A stretch of 64,000 bases of DNA from contig CAZMRQ010000004.1 in the NCBI GenBank assembly GCA_964568795.1, forward strand, positions 1-64,000. The letters run 5' to 3'. The position numbers were made by a program, and so were the translations under genes. This DNA comes from CAZMRQ01 sp964568795. GTDB taxonomy: Bacteria; Pseudomonadota; Gammaproteobacteria; Comchoanobacterales; Comchoanobacteraceae. The notes beneath the pieces were generated by a model. It ran no database searches. It was given only the letters and a program-made list of their open reading frames with translations, and had not been told where the DNA came from. Every line of letters starts with the position of its first letter. The first letter of the stretch is position 1. Below, one piece after another: positions 46,275 through 56,500 of this stretch.

Positions 46275-48781
46275 TAATCTTCTTCCTTAAATAAAACCGC
46301 ATCAGAACCCAATACAGACTTAATTCGACGACCTGACAAACTGTCATGCTCAAGCATATATACAGCTAAAGGGTTTGTTAGATATGTCTGTATCGCCCTT
46401 TTTAACGGTCTAGCACCGTATTGTGGATCATACCCTTTATCACTTAACCATGCAATAACTTGCTCGGGGATAATCAACAGTACATCCTGCTCGGCCAAAC
46501 GTTTGATAAGATGCTGACATTGAATAGACACTATTCGGTGTAAACTCTCCTTGTCCAATGAATCGAAAATCACAATATCATCAATACGATTGAGGAATTC
46601 AGGTTTAAAAAAAGCTCTAAGGGCATCCATCATCATCGCTTTATCGCTAGAACCCGAACCCAGATTAGACGTCATGACCATAATTGTATGGCGGAAATCG
46701 ACAGTTCTTCCTTGACCATCGGTCAAACGACCATCATCTAGTACTTGCAATAATGTATTAAAGACATCTGGATGTGCTTTCTCTACTTCATCAAGCAGAA
46801 CGACTGTATAGGGACGCCTGCGAACTTGCTCAGTCAGATAGCCACCTGATTCATAGCCCACATAGCCTGGAGGAGCTCCAATCAACCGAGCCACTGCATG
46901 TTTTTCCATATACTCTGACATATCAATACGTACTAATGCATGATCATCATCAAATAACTCATCTGCTAATGTCTTGCACAATTCAGTTTTACCTACACCT
47001 GTCGGGCCTAGAAATAAAAATGAGCCAACTGGGCGGTGGATGTCCCCAATGCCTGCACGATTGCGCTGAATAGCATGGACCACAGCCTTGATTGCTTTTT
47101 CTTGACCAATGAGCCGCTCATGCAGGACTTTGCCCAATGATAGCAAGCGTGCTTTGTCGCTGCTGAGCATTTTAGTCACCGGAATACCTGTCCATTTTGA
47201 AACGATCTGAGCCACCTCATGCTCAGTCACATTATTGCGTAAAAGTGTTAGTGAGCTTTTCACTTGTTTTTCTTTCTCTGTGAGCTGTTGTTCTAATCCT
47301 GGAATACGACCATATTGAATTTCTGACATCAAAGCCAGATTGTTTTCACGCGTGGCTATTTCTAGATCTACCCGCGCTTGATCAAGCTTTTCCTTTATTT
47401 GTTGCACCACTTGCAAATGATCTTTTTCCAACAACCATACTCTCTCAAGAGAGGAATACTCTTCTTCGGCTGATTTGATTTGCTTTTCTATATCCACAAG
47501 ACGTTTTTTAGATGATGCGTCCTTATCCTTTTTTATGGCCTGACACTCCATGCGTAGCTGAGTCAGCTGTCTATCTAGAATATCCAATGATTCAGGCTTT
47601 GAATCCATTTCCATACGAATCTGACTGGCTGCTTCATCTATAATATCAATTTCTATATCCGGTGACTGTCTTCCTGGAATAAAACGATGACCATAGCGTG
47701 TTGAAGCAATAATGGCATCATCACTAATTCCCACACCATGATGAATCTCATACTTCTCTTTTAATCCACGTAGGATAGCAATTGTATCCTTCTCTGAGGG
47801 CTCATCCACTTTGACTAGCTGAAAGCGACGCTCAAGTGCAGCATCCTTTTCTATATACTGGCGATACTCATCAATTGTTGTCGCTCCAACACAATGCAGC
47901 ATTCCTCTTGCTAAAGCAGGCTTAAGCATGTTACTTGCATCCATGCCACCTTCCGTACGTCCAGCACCCACTAGCATATGCAGCTCATCAATAAACAAAA
48001 TAATCTGATCCGCTTGTTCTTTGATAGCGTTCAGAACTTTTTTAAGCCGCTCCTCAAACTCACCCCGGTACTTAGCTCCAGCAACCATTCCTGCTATATC
48101 CAAAGCTAACAAGCGTTTCCCCCTCATCCCCTCAGGGACCTCTTCATTGGCAATGCGCTGAGCAAGACCTTCCGCAATTGCTGTCTTACCTACCCCCGGT
48201 GCTCCCACGAGAACGGGGTTGTTTTTTGTGCGCCGCTGCAACACCTGTATCAAACGTCTAATTTCATGGTCACGCCCTATAACTGGGTCTATACGACCTG
48301 CCCGAGCAGACTCAGTCAGATCATGCGTATATTCATTCAAAGCTTCTTGGTTTTCATTCACTTGTTCATTGGATCCCTGCCTAACTAAGGAAGCCTGATC
48401 CAATCCGCATTGAATCATTAACTGCACAAGCTCTGACCTTCCTTCCACCAATGCTATCAGCAACATCCTGCTGTTAAAAGGCTGATTGTACTTATGCGAG
48501 AGTTGTTGAGCAACATTGAAAATCCTGACACTTTCACGGGACAAGTTCACTTCTCCTGGAAGGCCAGTATTTTTTGGCAAATGTTGGAGTTTCTCACTGA
48601 GAATATCTTTGAGTTTTGCCGTGTTGACTTTTGCATCGACAAGTGCTTTAAGTATTCTTTTATCCTCAAGCATCGCTAATAACAAATGTTCAGGCTGAAT
48701 CATTGCATGCTCATTTCTCAAAGAAAGTTCATTGGCTAAAGAAAGATTTTTCCGTAAATCAGTCGTCATCTTTTCTTCCAT
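46274..48781 (-). CDS. clpB: ClpB disaggregase
   Basis: 835 residues. An N-terminal Clp repeat domain (about 1-140) precedes NBD1 with [15 protein letters not shown], a middle coiled-coil domain, and NBD2 with [15 protein letters not shown] and the pore tyrosine in [13 protein letters not shown]. It is a cytoplasmic hexameric AAA+ chaperone that rescues aggregated proteins with DnaK. Slightly shorter than E. coli ClpB (857) at the N-terminus. The start has GGAGAGG five bases upstream. I see no convincing sigma32 promoter in the 129-base gap before it. Confidence 0.97.
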   Translation of the reverse strand: MEEKMTTDLRKNLSLANELSLRNEHAMIQPEHLLLAMLEDKRILKALVDAKVNTAKLKDILSEKLQHLPKNTGLPGEVNLSRESVRIFNVAQQLSHKYNQPFNSRMLLIALVEGRSELVQLMIQCGLDQASLVRQGSNEQVNENQEALNEYTHDLTESARAGRIDPVIGRDHEIRRLIQVLQRRTKNNPVLVGAPGVGKTAIAEGLAQRIANEEVPEGMRGKRLLALDIAGMVAGAKYRGEFEERLKKVLNAIKEQADQIILFIDELHMLVGAGRTEGGMDASNMLKPALARGMLHCVGATTIDEYRQYIEKDAALERRFQLVKVDEPSEKDTIAILRGLKEKYEIHHGVGISDDAIIASTRYGHRFIPGRQSPDIEIDIIDEAASQIRMEMDSKPESLDILDRQLTQLRMECQAIKKDKDASSKKRLVDIEKQIKSAEEEYSSLERVWLLEKDHLQVVQQIKEKLDQARVDLEIATRENNLALMSEIQYGRIPGLEQQLTEKEKQVKSSLTLLRNNVTEHEVAQIVSKWTGIPVTKMLSSDKARLLSLGKVLHERLIGQEKAIKAVVHAIQRNRAGIGDIHRPVGSFLFLGPTGVGKTELCKTLADELFDDDHALVRIDMSEYMEKHAVARLIGAPPGYVGYESGGYLTEQVRRRPYTVVLLDEVEKAHPDVFNTLLQVLDDGRLTDGQGRTVDFRHTIMVMTSNLGSGSSDKAMMMDALRAFFKPEFLNRIDDIVIFDSLDKESLHRIVSIQCQHLIKRLAEQDVLLIIPEQVIAWLSDKGYDPQYGARPLKRAIQTYLTNPLAVYMLEHDSLSGRRIKSVLGSDAVLFKEED

Positions 48782-48910
48782 CTAATCCTCTCCATTGATC
48801 TTTCCATTATTGTATCATATAATTCACTTAAATGGAGTAACTATGCCCCGTTTGATAACAGAATAAATAAATATGCTTGCTTTTATCTCTGTCTTGATTA
48901 ATAATGCAAT

Positions 48911-49909
48911 ATGATCAGAATACTCTTTATCACTCAATGGCTTGTCTTAGCATCATTCAGTTCTCATTGCAGCGCAGATACGCTTGATCATATTATTGCC
49001 AGAGGAACTGTCCGATGTGGCATTACAAAAGTTTTTGATAATGAACAAACAAACCCTCAACTGCGAAGCAGCATAGCTGCTGACTTGTGCCGCGGCATAT
49101 CTGCAGCCCTTTTTCAAACTCCTGACAAAGTTGAGTTTCTCGACACCACTCTTGCCAATCGCTTTAAGTTTCTTGATAATAATAAAGTCGATATATTAAT
49201 TGCACACACATCCATTACACAATCACGTGAGCTGCAATACCTGCATTCAACCCCCTATTTCTTCGATCAACAGAGCATCCTCGTCCCTAAAAGGTCATCG
49301 ATTAACAGCTTAAAACAGCTTAATGGTGCAGTCATATGTATTAAGAATAATACGACGCACCGAGCTAATCTTAAGAACATCGCTGCAAATGAAGGTATTG
49401 CATACCAATCCATTTATTACAACACAAATGATGATGGGCTCAAACTCTTACAAAATGGCTCATGCGACGCACTCTCGGCTGACCATGTTATACTTTGTGA
49501 CATCATAGCCAATCACACTAATTCACTGAACTATAGAATACTACCTGAGGACCTATCATTGGAAGTCATATCACCGATGATGCGCCTGGATGACAGTCGC
49601 CTTCAAAAACTCACCAACTGGGTTATATACGCACTTATTCGTGCTGAAGAGTTAGGCCTAACACAAGCCACTGTGCGGCAGTCCTACAGCAGCCCACATC
49701 CACAGATTAAACAATTTATCAGTCGCAGTGAAACAGCGCCATACAGTTATGTTGGTCTACAAAGGAACTGGTCATTTAACTTAATTAAATCAATAGGAAA
49801 CTACCGAGAAATATACGAACGTAATATGGCATCGCATGCTCAATGCCCCAGAAAGCTCAATTCTCTTTGGAAAGACGGTGGTCTGTTGTACGCCCCTTTC
49901 TTTGGCTAA
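48911..49909 (+). CDS. Periplasmic amino-acid binding protein (AapJ-like, SBP family 3)
   Basis: 332 residues with a signal peptide (MIRILFITQWLVLASFSSHCSA). The mature protein follows the family-3 solute-binding pattern: LDHIIARGTVRCGI, a GISAALF helix, the NRFKFLDNNKVDILI region, SITQSRE and YFFDQQSILV. The end SLWKDGGLLYAP matches the general L-amino-acid (AapJ) subgroup. No permease or ATPase gene is adjacent, so it is an orphan. Its end overlaps lspA by 53 bases tail to tail. Confidence 0.87.
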   Translation: MIRILFITQWLVLASFSSHCSADTLDHIIARGTVRCGITKVFDNEQTNPQLRSSIAADLCRGISAALFQTPDKVEFLDTTLANRFKFLDNNKVDILIAHTSITQSRELQYLHSTPYFFDQQSILVPKRSSINSLKQLNGAVICIKNNTTHRANLKNIAANEGIAYQSIYYNTNDDGLKLLQNGSCDALSADHVILCDIIANHTNSLNYRILPEDLSLEVISPMMRLDDSRLQKLTNWVIYALIRAEELGLTQATVRQSYSSPHPQIKQFISRSETAPYSYVGLQRNWSFNLIKSIGNYREIYERNMASHAQCPRKLNSLWKDGGLLYAPFFG

Positions 49910-50336
49910 CATGTTCAATCCACAAAAGGCCCAGCACACCTATTGTCAGGTAAGCGTCAGCTAAATTGAATACATACCAATGATAGGAACCATAGTACAA
50001 ATCAATGAAATCAATTACATGCCCGTAGAATATACGATCAATTGTATTGCCCACTGCTCCTGCAACCATCAAAGACCATGTCCACACAAACAATCTAGAC
50101 ATATCCTTTTTTTTTGACCACACGTAGAAATAGACTAAAAAAACAAGAACACACAACACATGAAACCAAATGCCTATACCAGATAAAAAACCAAAAGCTA
50201 CACCGTGATTGAAAACCAAAGTAAATTGGCAGCCAGGAAAAACATTCACTGAAGAAACTAAATCAAGAACGTACTGTTTTGAGACAATATCAACTGCAAG
50301 GAGAGTAGCAGTAAGAGGAAGCATCAGCTTGAGCAT
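49857..50336 (-). CDS. lspA: Lipoprotein signal peptidase (signal peptidase II)
   Basis: 159 residues with four membrane spans. The two catalytic aspartates are in GAVGNTIDRI and FNLADAYLTIG; FPGCQFTLVFNHGVAFG is the typical central string. It cleaves prolipoproteins such as the one at the end of the window. In many bacteria lspA follows ileS directly. Here ileS lies 3 kb away on the other strand with orphan genes between. It overlaps the upstream orphan by 13 bases. Confidence 0.94.
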   Translation of the reverse strand: MLKLMLPLTATLLAVDIVSKQYVLDLVSSVNVFPGCQFTLVFNHGVAFGFLSGIGIWFHVLCVLVFLVYFYVWSKKKDMSRLFVWTWSLMVAGAVGNTIDRIFYGHVIDFIDLYYGSYHWYVFNLADAYLTIGVLGLLWIEHVSQRKGRTTDHRLSKEN

Positions 50337-51112
50337 TTAACGCCTAATCCTTGCTGTGCTTGATTCGTACGCTCAATGTTACTCTGAGAATTCATACAAT
50401 CATTTAAATCCCCTAAATCTTCAGCTTTAATCAATGCCTTGTACCGAAATAAAGTTTGTGACAACCTATCATGTAATTGTTTGCAATCTGTGACATTCAT
50501 TGCACAGAAATGAGTTTTACGTTGCATTAGTACATAATAAACATCTTTATTAGCCTCATTGCCACAGATATTCTTACAAATCCTCTCAAAGTCTATTAAT
50601 CGTTGCACAGGCTCTTGACCATTGCGATCACTCGAACACTGCTCGCATCGCTGACGCGTATACTTTAGAACAAAACGAAGAACAAGAGGAGCATGTTCTG
50701 GCTTCACCTTTAATGGAATACTAAATGAATGCATCACTTGACTTAATTCATTTGCAAGTGGCTTGTATACCATTTTCTCTTGCTCTGAATAGGTTTTATT
50801 AGTTATACACAATGGATCATCATACTGTGACGTTTCTTTTTGCAAAGATTCCCTTTGACGAATGTATTGTTCGCGCTGTCTTTTCAACCATTTAAGATAG
50901 TTATTACGTTGGCGTCTGCTGGCAGCTTTCTGTGATTTAAAGAACTGGCGGATACACAGTATTTTATGATGCATGCGTTTCCTTTCGATATAGCCTAATT
51001 CCAAAAAAACAGCATGGTCCAAAGCTTTGTTTTTATCATTATGTTCCTGTAAGAGTTTTTTAATAACAATATTTTGTTTTTTAATATTTTTATTTGGCAC
51101 GAATTGAGTCAT
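50324..51112 (-). CDS. Hypothetical basic, cysteine-containing protein
   Basis: 262 residues, no family recognised. Residues about 40-95 are extremely basic with Arg/Gln/Lys-rich coiled-coil character (KAASRRQRNNYLKWLKRQ). The C-terminal half has about eight cysteines, including RCEQCSS and ICKNICG, and ends GVKCSS. No signal peptide. It overlaps the lspA start by 13 bases and so heads a two-gene transcript with lspA. Its upstream region carries a 17-bp perfect palindrome overlapping a TTGACA on this strand. Confidence 0.6.
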   Translation of the reverse strand: MTQFVPNKNIKKQNIVIKKLLQEHNDKNKALDHAVFLELGYIERKRMHHKILCIRQFFKSQKAASRRQRNNYLKWLKRQREQYIRQRESLQKETSQYDDPLCITNKTYSEQEKMVYKPLANELSQVMHSFSIPLKVKPEHAPLVLRFVLKYTRQRCEQCSSDRNGQEPVQRLIDFERICKNICGNEANKDVYYVLMQRKTHFCAMNVTDCKQLHDRLSQTLFRYKALIKAEDLGDLNDCMNSQSNIERTNQAQQGLGVKCSS

Positions 51113-51151
51113 GTAGCATTGCCTGTTAAAATGTCTCTAATATTTAGCACA

Positions 51152-51168
51152 CATTGTGACACAATGTC
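51152..51168 (-). promoter_or_regulatory. 17-bp perfect palindrome overlapping a -35 element
   Basis: ACATTGTG-T-CACAATGT (minus strand) is perfectly symmetric and begins at the ACA of a TTGACA hexamer, 40 bases from the start codon of the orphan-lspA transcript. No good -10 hexamer is seen (TAAATA/CTAAAT). It is likely an operator or transcription-factor site. The rest of the 244-base gap (51113-51356) holds only a weak TTGACT element at 51306-51311 for the next gene. Confidence 0.5.
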
Positions 51169-51356
51169 AACTCTACCTCAAAAGCTTGTCAGTATTTCTA
51201 TGCACGGCACAGCCTACCTATCCACAATCAGCTTATAGCCTAACTTAATAAACATATGCAGACTATTTGTCAAATAAGTCTTTATAATTCATAAGATAAA
51301 AGATGTTGACTCTATCTCTGTGATGTGATACTTTAACAAAAAACAGGAATAAGATT

Positions 51357-52515
51357 ATGGCAGTAGAAGAACAAAAAATCTCCCCCGCAGTAAACACACC
51401 CCCCACAATATATATGCAATTACAGCGTGCTCAGTTTACCTTGAGAAGAGCTCCTCAGGGAACTACTGTGGTAAGAGGACCAAGCTTACCAATGAGGCCG
51501 CAAGATAAGACTCCATCATGGAATAAGCAATTACGAGAAGCATCATCCCCCCTGAATCCGTTACATCCCATGCCTAGAAGCCCCCAAAATTCCTGTTTTT
51601 GGGGCCAAAATAATTTCTCCCCAGCAGCAATATCACCCCTACCAGGAAGGTACAATAGATATATTACGATCACCCCAAGAGTTACCCCAGAAGAATTACA
51701 TTTTTCACCTGTAAGTCAAGCCTTTATAGGCAGAATACACCCTCCTTATGGGGTAGCACCTGTACAAAGGAGGCTGTTCGAAGGGGAACTATCACCTCTC
51801 AACACAGCTTCACGACCAGTAAGTGCTGTCACACCAGCTCCAGCTAATCCGCCAAGTACACCCATGGTGAATTCACCACATTCTTCTCTTGGAACAACTC
51901 CAGCTAATACGCCACCTGCATCCAGAGCGGGTTCACTAGCAAGTGCTGATGCAACAGCTCCAGCTAATCCGCAACTTGCAGAAGCTCCAGCTACTCCGCC
52001 AAGAACACCCATAGTGAATTCACCACATTCTTCTCTTGGAACAACTCCAGCTAATACGCCACCTGCATNNNNNNNNNNNNNNNNNNNNNNNNNNNNNNNN
52101 NNNNNNNNNNNNNNNNNNNNNNNNNNNNNNNNNNNNNNNNNNNNNNNNNNNNNNNNNNNNNNNNNNNNCCAGAGCGGCTTCCCCGCAATTTTCTCATGAA
52201 GACACTCCAGCTAATCCGCAACCTGCACTCATAGAGGGTTCACCAGCACCTGAATATGGATTTATCATGAAATCGCTAATAAGTTTAATGCATGTGGTAA
52301 AACCACTAATAGATCTACTAGATCGTCTAAAAAACTGGGGCTTAAATAAGTTCACTGAATTCACTAAATCGACGGGGATTGGATCAGCATCTCAAGGAGT
52401 TATCCCTTCCAATCAATTAGGTGGAACTACACCGCCTGCCGCAATGGCGCGGCACAATGCCTCACGTGGATCGTCAGATGGTCAACCACTTCAACCAGCT
52501 AACAATAACAGTTAA
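51357..52515 (+). CDS. Proline/serine/threonine-rich repeat protein, interrupted by an assembly gap
   Basis: It starts at ATG 51357 and, if the N run is removed or replaced by whole repeat units, reads on to TAA 52515. As drawn the 100 N shift the frame. It is Pro/Ser/Thr/Ala-rich and disordered-looking. A 49-residue unit (TPxVNSPHSSLGTTPANTPP core) begins at about residue 161, with one full and one partial copy visible. After the gap a Pro-rich linker leads to a C-terminal hydrophobic module (GFIMKSLISLMHVVKPLIDLL, in part), shared with the next gene. No signal peptide. Probably surface or host-interacting by composition; the function is unknown. Confidence 0.65.
51838..51984 (+). repeat. 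147-bp tandem repeat, copy 1
   Basis: It aligns with 51985-52068 at a 147-base offset (49 codons), with near-identity in GTGAATTCACCACATTCTTC and the following ACAACTCCAGCTAATACGCC. Confidence 0.85.
51985..52068 (+). repeat. 147-bp tandem repeat, copy 2, truncated by the gap
   Basis: Matches the first 84 bases of copy 1 and runs straight into the N run. The bases after the gap (CCAGAGCGG) continue exactly where copy 1 would continue, which points to collapsed repeats. Confidence 0.85.
52069..52168. other. Assembly gap (100 N)
   Basis: A conventional 100-base placeholder inside a tandem repeat. Since 100 is not a multiple of three it breaks the frame artificially. Joining the flanks directly gives an uninterrupted reading frame (PPAS-RAASPQ). 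Confidence 0.95.
52249..52372 (+). repeat. Duplicated C-terminal module, copy 1
   Basis: About 107 of 124 bases match 53120-53243 (my count by eye, no gaps). It encodes the E-x-GFIMK-x-LISLM-x-VVKPLIDLL module at the C-terminus of the proline-rich protein. Confidence 0.85.
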
Positions 52516-52579
52516 AGTTTATCAGACTCTATTCAATAGAGCTCCATACCCTACTTTAACTAAAAAATAGGATATAATC

Positions 52580-53368
52580 ATGCCTAACACAGACCAAAGT
52601 ACACCGCCATTAACTCGCCGTGCAATGGATCGTGGCACACCTGAATATAACATATGCTTCCCACCTATTGGTAGCGGTGAAAGAACAGCATATGAACAGG
52701 CGGAACACGCAGGAACAAATATAACAAAAACAGCAGCAAAAAAAGCAAGAAAAGCACAAAGAGAGGAAGAAAGAAACCGAATACACCCAGCAGCAACAGG
52801 CAAGCCCTCTGAACAAGGTTCTCGTTGTGAAGCACCACCTATAGCCGCAGAAACTAATGGACCTGATGTACACATGAACCCCCCAGTCAATGTATCAGAT
52901 GTATTAAATGTGTGTGAAGAACACTCAGTTCTCACTGAAAAAAGCGTTGAATTACCTCAACAACTTCCCAAAGATGCAATTCTCTCACCCAGTTCAACTC
53001 CAATTAGACCTCATGGTAACACAAGTGCCTTCACCGTGGTACCACTTCGACCAGGTCGTGAGCCAGTTAACAGACAGTTGGATTTTGAGTCATTTGCAAA
53101 AAAAACAGATTCTAAGCAACCTGAACATGGATTCATCATGAAAGCGCTAATAAGTTTAATGCGTGTGGTGAAACCACTAATAGATCTACTAGTTCGTCTA
53201 AGAAACTGGGTATTCAATAAGTACACCCAATTGGCTAAATTCACTGGCTCAGACTCAGGCACCACACCTTTACCTGCCTCTGGAATACCATCAACCGCAG
53301 CACATTCTATGGTTAACAAAACATTCAGAGAAAGCACAGCGGGATCAAGACTTCGTGGCACATCCTAA
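52580..53368 (+). CDS. Hypothetical protein sharing a C-terminal module with its neighbour
   Basis: 262 residues. The N-terminal two thirds is polar and disordered-looking, with a strongly basic stretch (KTAAKKARKAQREEERNR) that could be nucleic-acid binding or NLS-like. Residues about 183-220 repeat the hydrophobic module of the preceding gene (GFIMKALISLMRVVKPL followed by IDLLVRLRNW), and a Ser/Thr/Gly-rich tail follows. AATAGGA precedes the ATG. The two genes are 64 bases apart on one strand, separated by a small CTCTATT/AATAGAG hairpin. They probably arose by duplication of the C-terminal part. No family is recognised. Confidence 0.62.
   Translation: MPNTDQSTPPLTRRAMDRGTPEYNICFPPIGSGERTAYEQAEHAGTNITKTAAKKARKAQREEERNRIHPAATGKPSEQGSRCEAPPIAAETNGPDVHMNPPVNVSDVLNVCEEHSVLTEKSVELPQQLPKDAILSPSSTPIRPHGNTSAFTVVPLRPGREPVNRQLDFESFAKKTDSKQPEHGFIMKALISLMRVVKPLIDLLVRLRNWVFNKYTQLAKFTGSDSGTTPLPASGIPSTAAHSMVNKTFRESTAGSRLRGTS
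53120..53243 (+). repeat. Duplicated C-terminal module, copy 2
   Basis: Partner of 52249-52372, offset 871 bases. The identical core CTAATAGATCTACTAG lies in both. Confidence 0.85.
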
Positions 53369-53469
53369 TCTTCGAGAGCTCTCAAAGCGCTCTCAAAATT
53401 GATAAAACATCCTACGATTAACCTAAGTGGGTATGTTCTTAGCTGTAAATTAGATGTGTTATAAACGTC

Positions 53470-53498
53470 TTGGCAAAACTTACCTAGATATGTATAAT
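53470..53498 (+). promoter_or_regulatory. Promoter of ileS
   Basis: TTGGCA (53470-53475), 17-base spacer and a perfect TATAAT (53493-53498), 26 bases before the ileS ATG. The implied leader is about 20 bases with no Shine-Dalgarno and no room for a T-box. Confidence 0.75.
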
Positions 53499-53524
53499 GC
53501 TCGTGTTTATAACTATTAACTTTT

Positions 53525-56500
53525 ATGAGTCATCCATTGCCCACGAATCAATTTAATGTCGTCAGTCAAGAAGCCAGTGTCCTTCAGTTCTGGAAGAACC
53601 ACCAGATTTTTGAAAAATCATTAGCACAGACAAGTAAAGGAAAGCCCTACATCTTCTACGATGGCCCCCCCTTTGCAACTGGATTGCCACACCACGGGCA
53701 CCTACTAGCATCAACAATCAAAGATATTATTCCGCGCTATCAAACAATGCAAGGACGCTATGTCATGCGGCGCTTTGGCTGGGATTGCCATGGACTGCCT
53801 ATTGAAAATGAAATACATAAAAAACTGGGCTTGTCAGCACAAGAAGCCATAGAACAACTGGGCGTGAAACAATACAACCAAGAATGCCGCGACATCGTCA
53901 TGCGCTTTAGCAAACAGTGGGAAGAGGTTATTCAACGATGTGGGCGCTGGGTTGACTTCGATAATAACTACAAAACAATGGATCTTTGCTACATGGAATC
54001 TGTTTGGTGGACTTTCAAACAATTATGGGATCGCTCACTCGTCTACCGTGGCAACAAAGTTGTTCCCTACTCCAATGAACTTGCTACTCCTCTTGCTAAC
54101 TTTGAAGCCGGATCAAACTATCAAAACACGCAAGACCCCGCTGTAACAATACGTGTCAGACTTCAATCAGCTATTGCTGACCAACCTGCTGACCTGCTTA
54201 TTTGGACGACGACCCCATGGACATTGCCTGCCAACTTAGCTATATGCGTCAACCCCACTGCAGAATATGCTTTAGTCGCGACAGATAGCACACCCGTGAT
54301 CATTGCCTCAGCATTGGTTGACTCTATTTGCCCCGAAGCTAAAATACAAAAAACATTCACTGGAAATGATTTACGCAATCTCCACTATTTGCCTCTTTTC
54401 CCAGAAGCACAATCTCACACCTCCTCAAACTGCTACCGCGTTGTATGTGACCCCTATGTAAGCACAGAAGATGGCACTGGGCTTGTTCACTGCGCACCCG
54501 CATTCGGTGAAGATGATATGCGTATTTGTGCCCGTGAAGGCATTAACGAACTTCTTTATTTCATCGATGATCATGGTTTCTTTACCGATGAAATCAAATG
54601 TCTCTCTGGCCTTCCACTTAAAAAAGCTGACAAGACTGTTATTGCTAGACTGAAAAACAACAACCAACTGTTTGCTGAATCCACAATCACTCACAGCTAC
54701 CCATTCTGCCCACGTACTGACACACCTCTCATCTATCGAGCTGTTCCATCATGGTTTATCTCCGTCACTAAAATACGCGACAAATGCCTGCAAGCGAATG
54801 AAAGCATTCATTGGGTTCCTGGACATATCAAACATGGCCGTTTTGGAAAATGGCTTGAACAAGCCAGAGACTGGGCGGTCTCACGCAACAGGGTATGGGG
54901 AACCCCCCTTCCTATTTGGATCAATGACCAAACTGGCGACACGATTTGCATGGACTCCACCGCTGCATTAGAACGATACACCGGAAAATCCATCACAGAC
55001 CTTCACCGTGAGCATATAGATGATTTAACTTTTACAATCGAAAACCAGCCAGGGACCTACAAACGCACATCTGAGGTTTTTGATTGCTGGTTTGAATCTG
55101 GAGCTATGCCCGTAGCTCAGCTTCATTACCCTTTCGAAAATAATAAAATATTTAATGAAGGATTTCCAGCTGAATTTATTGCCGAAGGACTTGATCAAAC
55201 GCGCGGCTGGTTCTATAGCCTGATTGTTATATCCGCTGCATTATTTGACTCGCCTGCCTTCAAAAATGTTATTGTCAACGGCATTATCCTTGCAAAAGAT
55301 GGCAAGAAAATGTCAAAAAGACTGAAAAACTATACCGACCCCATGACTCTCATGAACACATATGGGGCTGATGCCTTACGGCTTTATCTCATTAACTCAG
55401 GTCTTGTCAAAGCTGAAGAACAGCGCTTTGATGATAAAGGAGTTGAGGAAATGACACGAAAAACTCTGCTTCCATGGTATAATTGTCTGCAGTTTTTCAT
55501 GACGTATGCCGATATCGACAACTGGTCCTATCAGCCCGAACACCACGGAGGAGGATCACAACTCGATCGATGGATTAAATCACGCTGCGAAACACTGAAG
55601 GATCAAATCAAAAATGCGATGAGTGAATACACACTGGCCGATGTTATTCCACACTTGCTGACATTTATTGATGAACTCACCAACACCTACATTCGGCTAA
55701 ACAGAAAAAGATTTTGGGTCGAGGATATGACAGTTGATAAACAAAACGCCTATCAGACATTATTCACAGTTCTTATTGATTTTTCTAAGATGATGGCCCC
55801 TTTTGCCCCTTTTCAAGCAGAATGGATCTATCAAAAACTCAAATCTTACCAGAGCAATCTGCCTTTGTCGGTCCATCTATGCCAATACCCTCTTCCGACT
55901 GAGACACTTCAAGATACCTCATTGGAAATGGGCGTCTCTTGGATGAACAGAGTTCTTTTGCTTGCTCGGCAAAGCAGAAACAATGCTAAAATAAAAATCA
56001 AGACTCCCCTGCAGTCTTTGACAGTCATCCATCACAATCCTGAAGTATGTCAAGCTATTAGCTCTCTTAGTGAAATAATCAAACGGGAAATAAATGTTAA
56101 AAGCTTATGCGTCAAAAGCAATGAAACTGACTATGTCCACATCCATGCACTTCCCAATAGTCCGGTGCTTGGGCGTCGATTTGGCGCTAAGTTTGCCTCT
56201 ATTAGGCAAGCTATTCACAAACTCAGCGCCCGTGATATTCTTGCTTTTGAGAAAGAGGGACATATGCAATTGCTTGATGAAACGATTAGCTTTGATGAAG
56301 TCCTTATACGCAAAGAAGCACTCAATTCAACTATTCTGACCGACAGTCATATTGCAATTGAACTTAACACCCAGCTCACCCAAGTTCTCATTGACGAGGG
56401 GTTGGCACGTGAATTCGTTAACAGAATTCAAAAAACGCGCAAAGACTTGTCGCTGGATGTAAATGACCGCATTGTCATCACCGTCAATGCCAGCACCTCT

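Noticed and set aside
48782..48910. Heat-shock (sigma32) promoter for clpB
   Set aside because: No CTTGAAA / CCCCAT-like pair at proper spacing on the minus strand; only a vague sigma70-like TACAAT is present.
51838..52068. Considered as a CRISPR array because of regular repeats next to a gap
   Set aside because: The 147-base units are in-frame Pro/Ser/Thr-coding sequence without spacer structure, and no cas genes are near.
52527..52541. CTCTATT-C-AATAGAG perfect inverted repeat between two orphan genes
   Set aside because: Short AT-rich stem with a one-base centre and no T-run; could be a weak hairpin but not enough to call a terminator.
53379..53397. GAGAGC/GCTCTC stem after the second module-sharing orphan
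   Set aside because: Only six base pairs with a nine-base loop and a short A-run afterwards; too weak to call.
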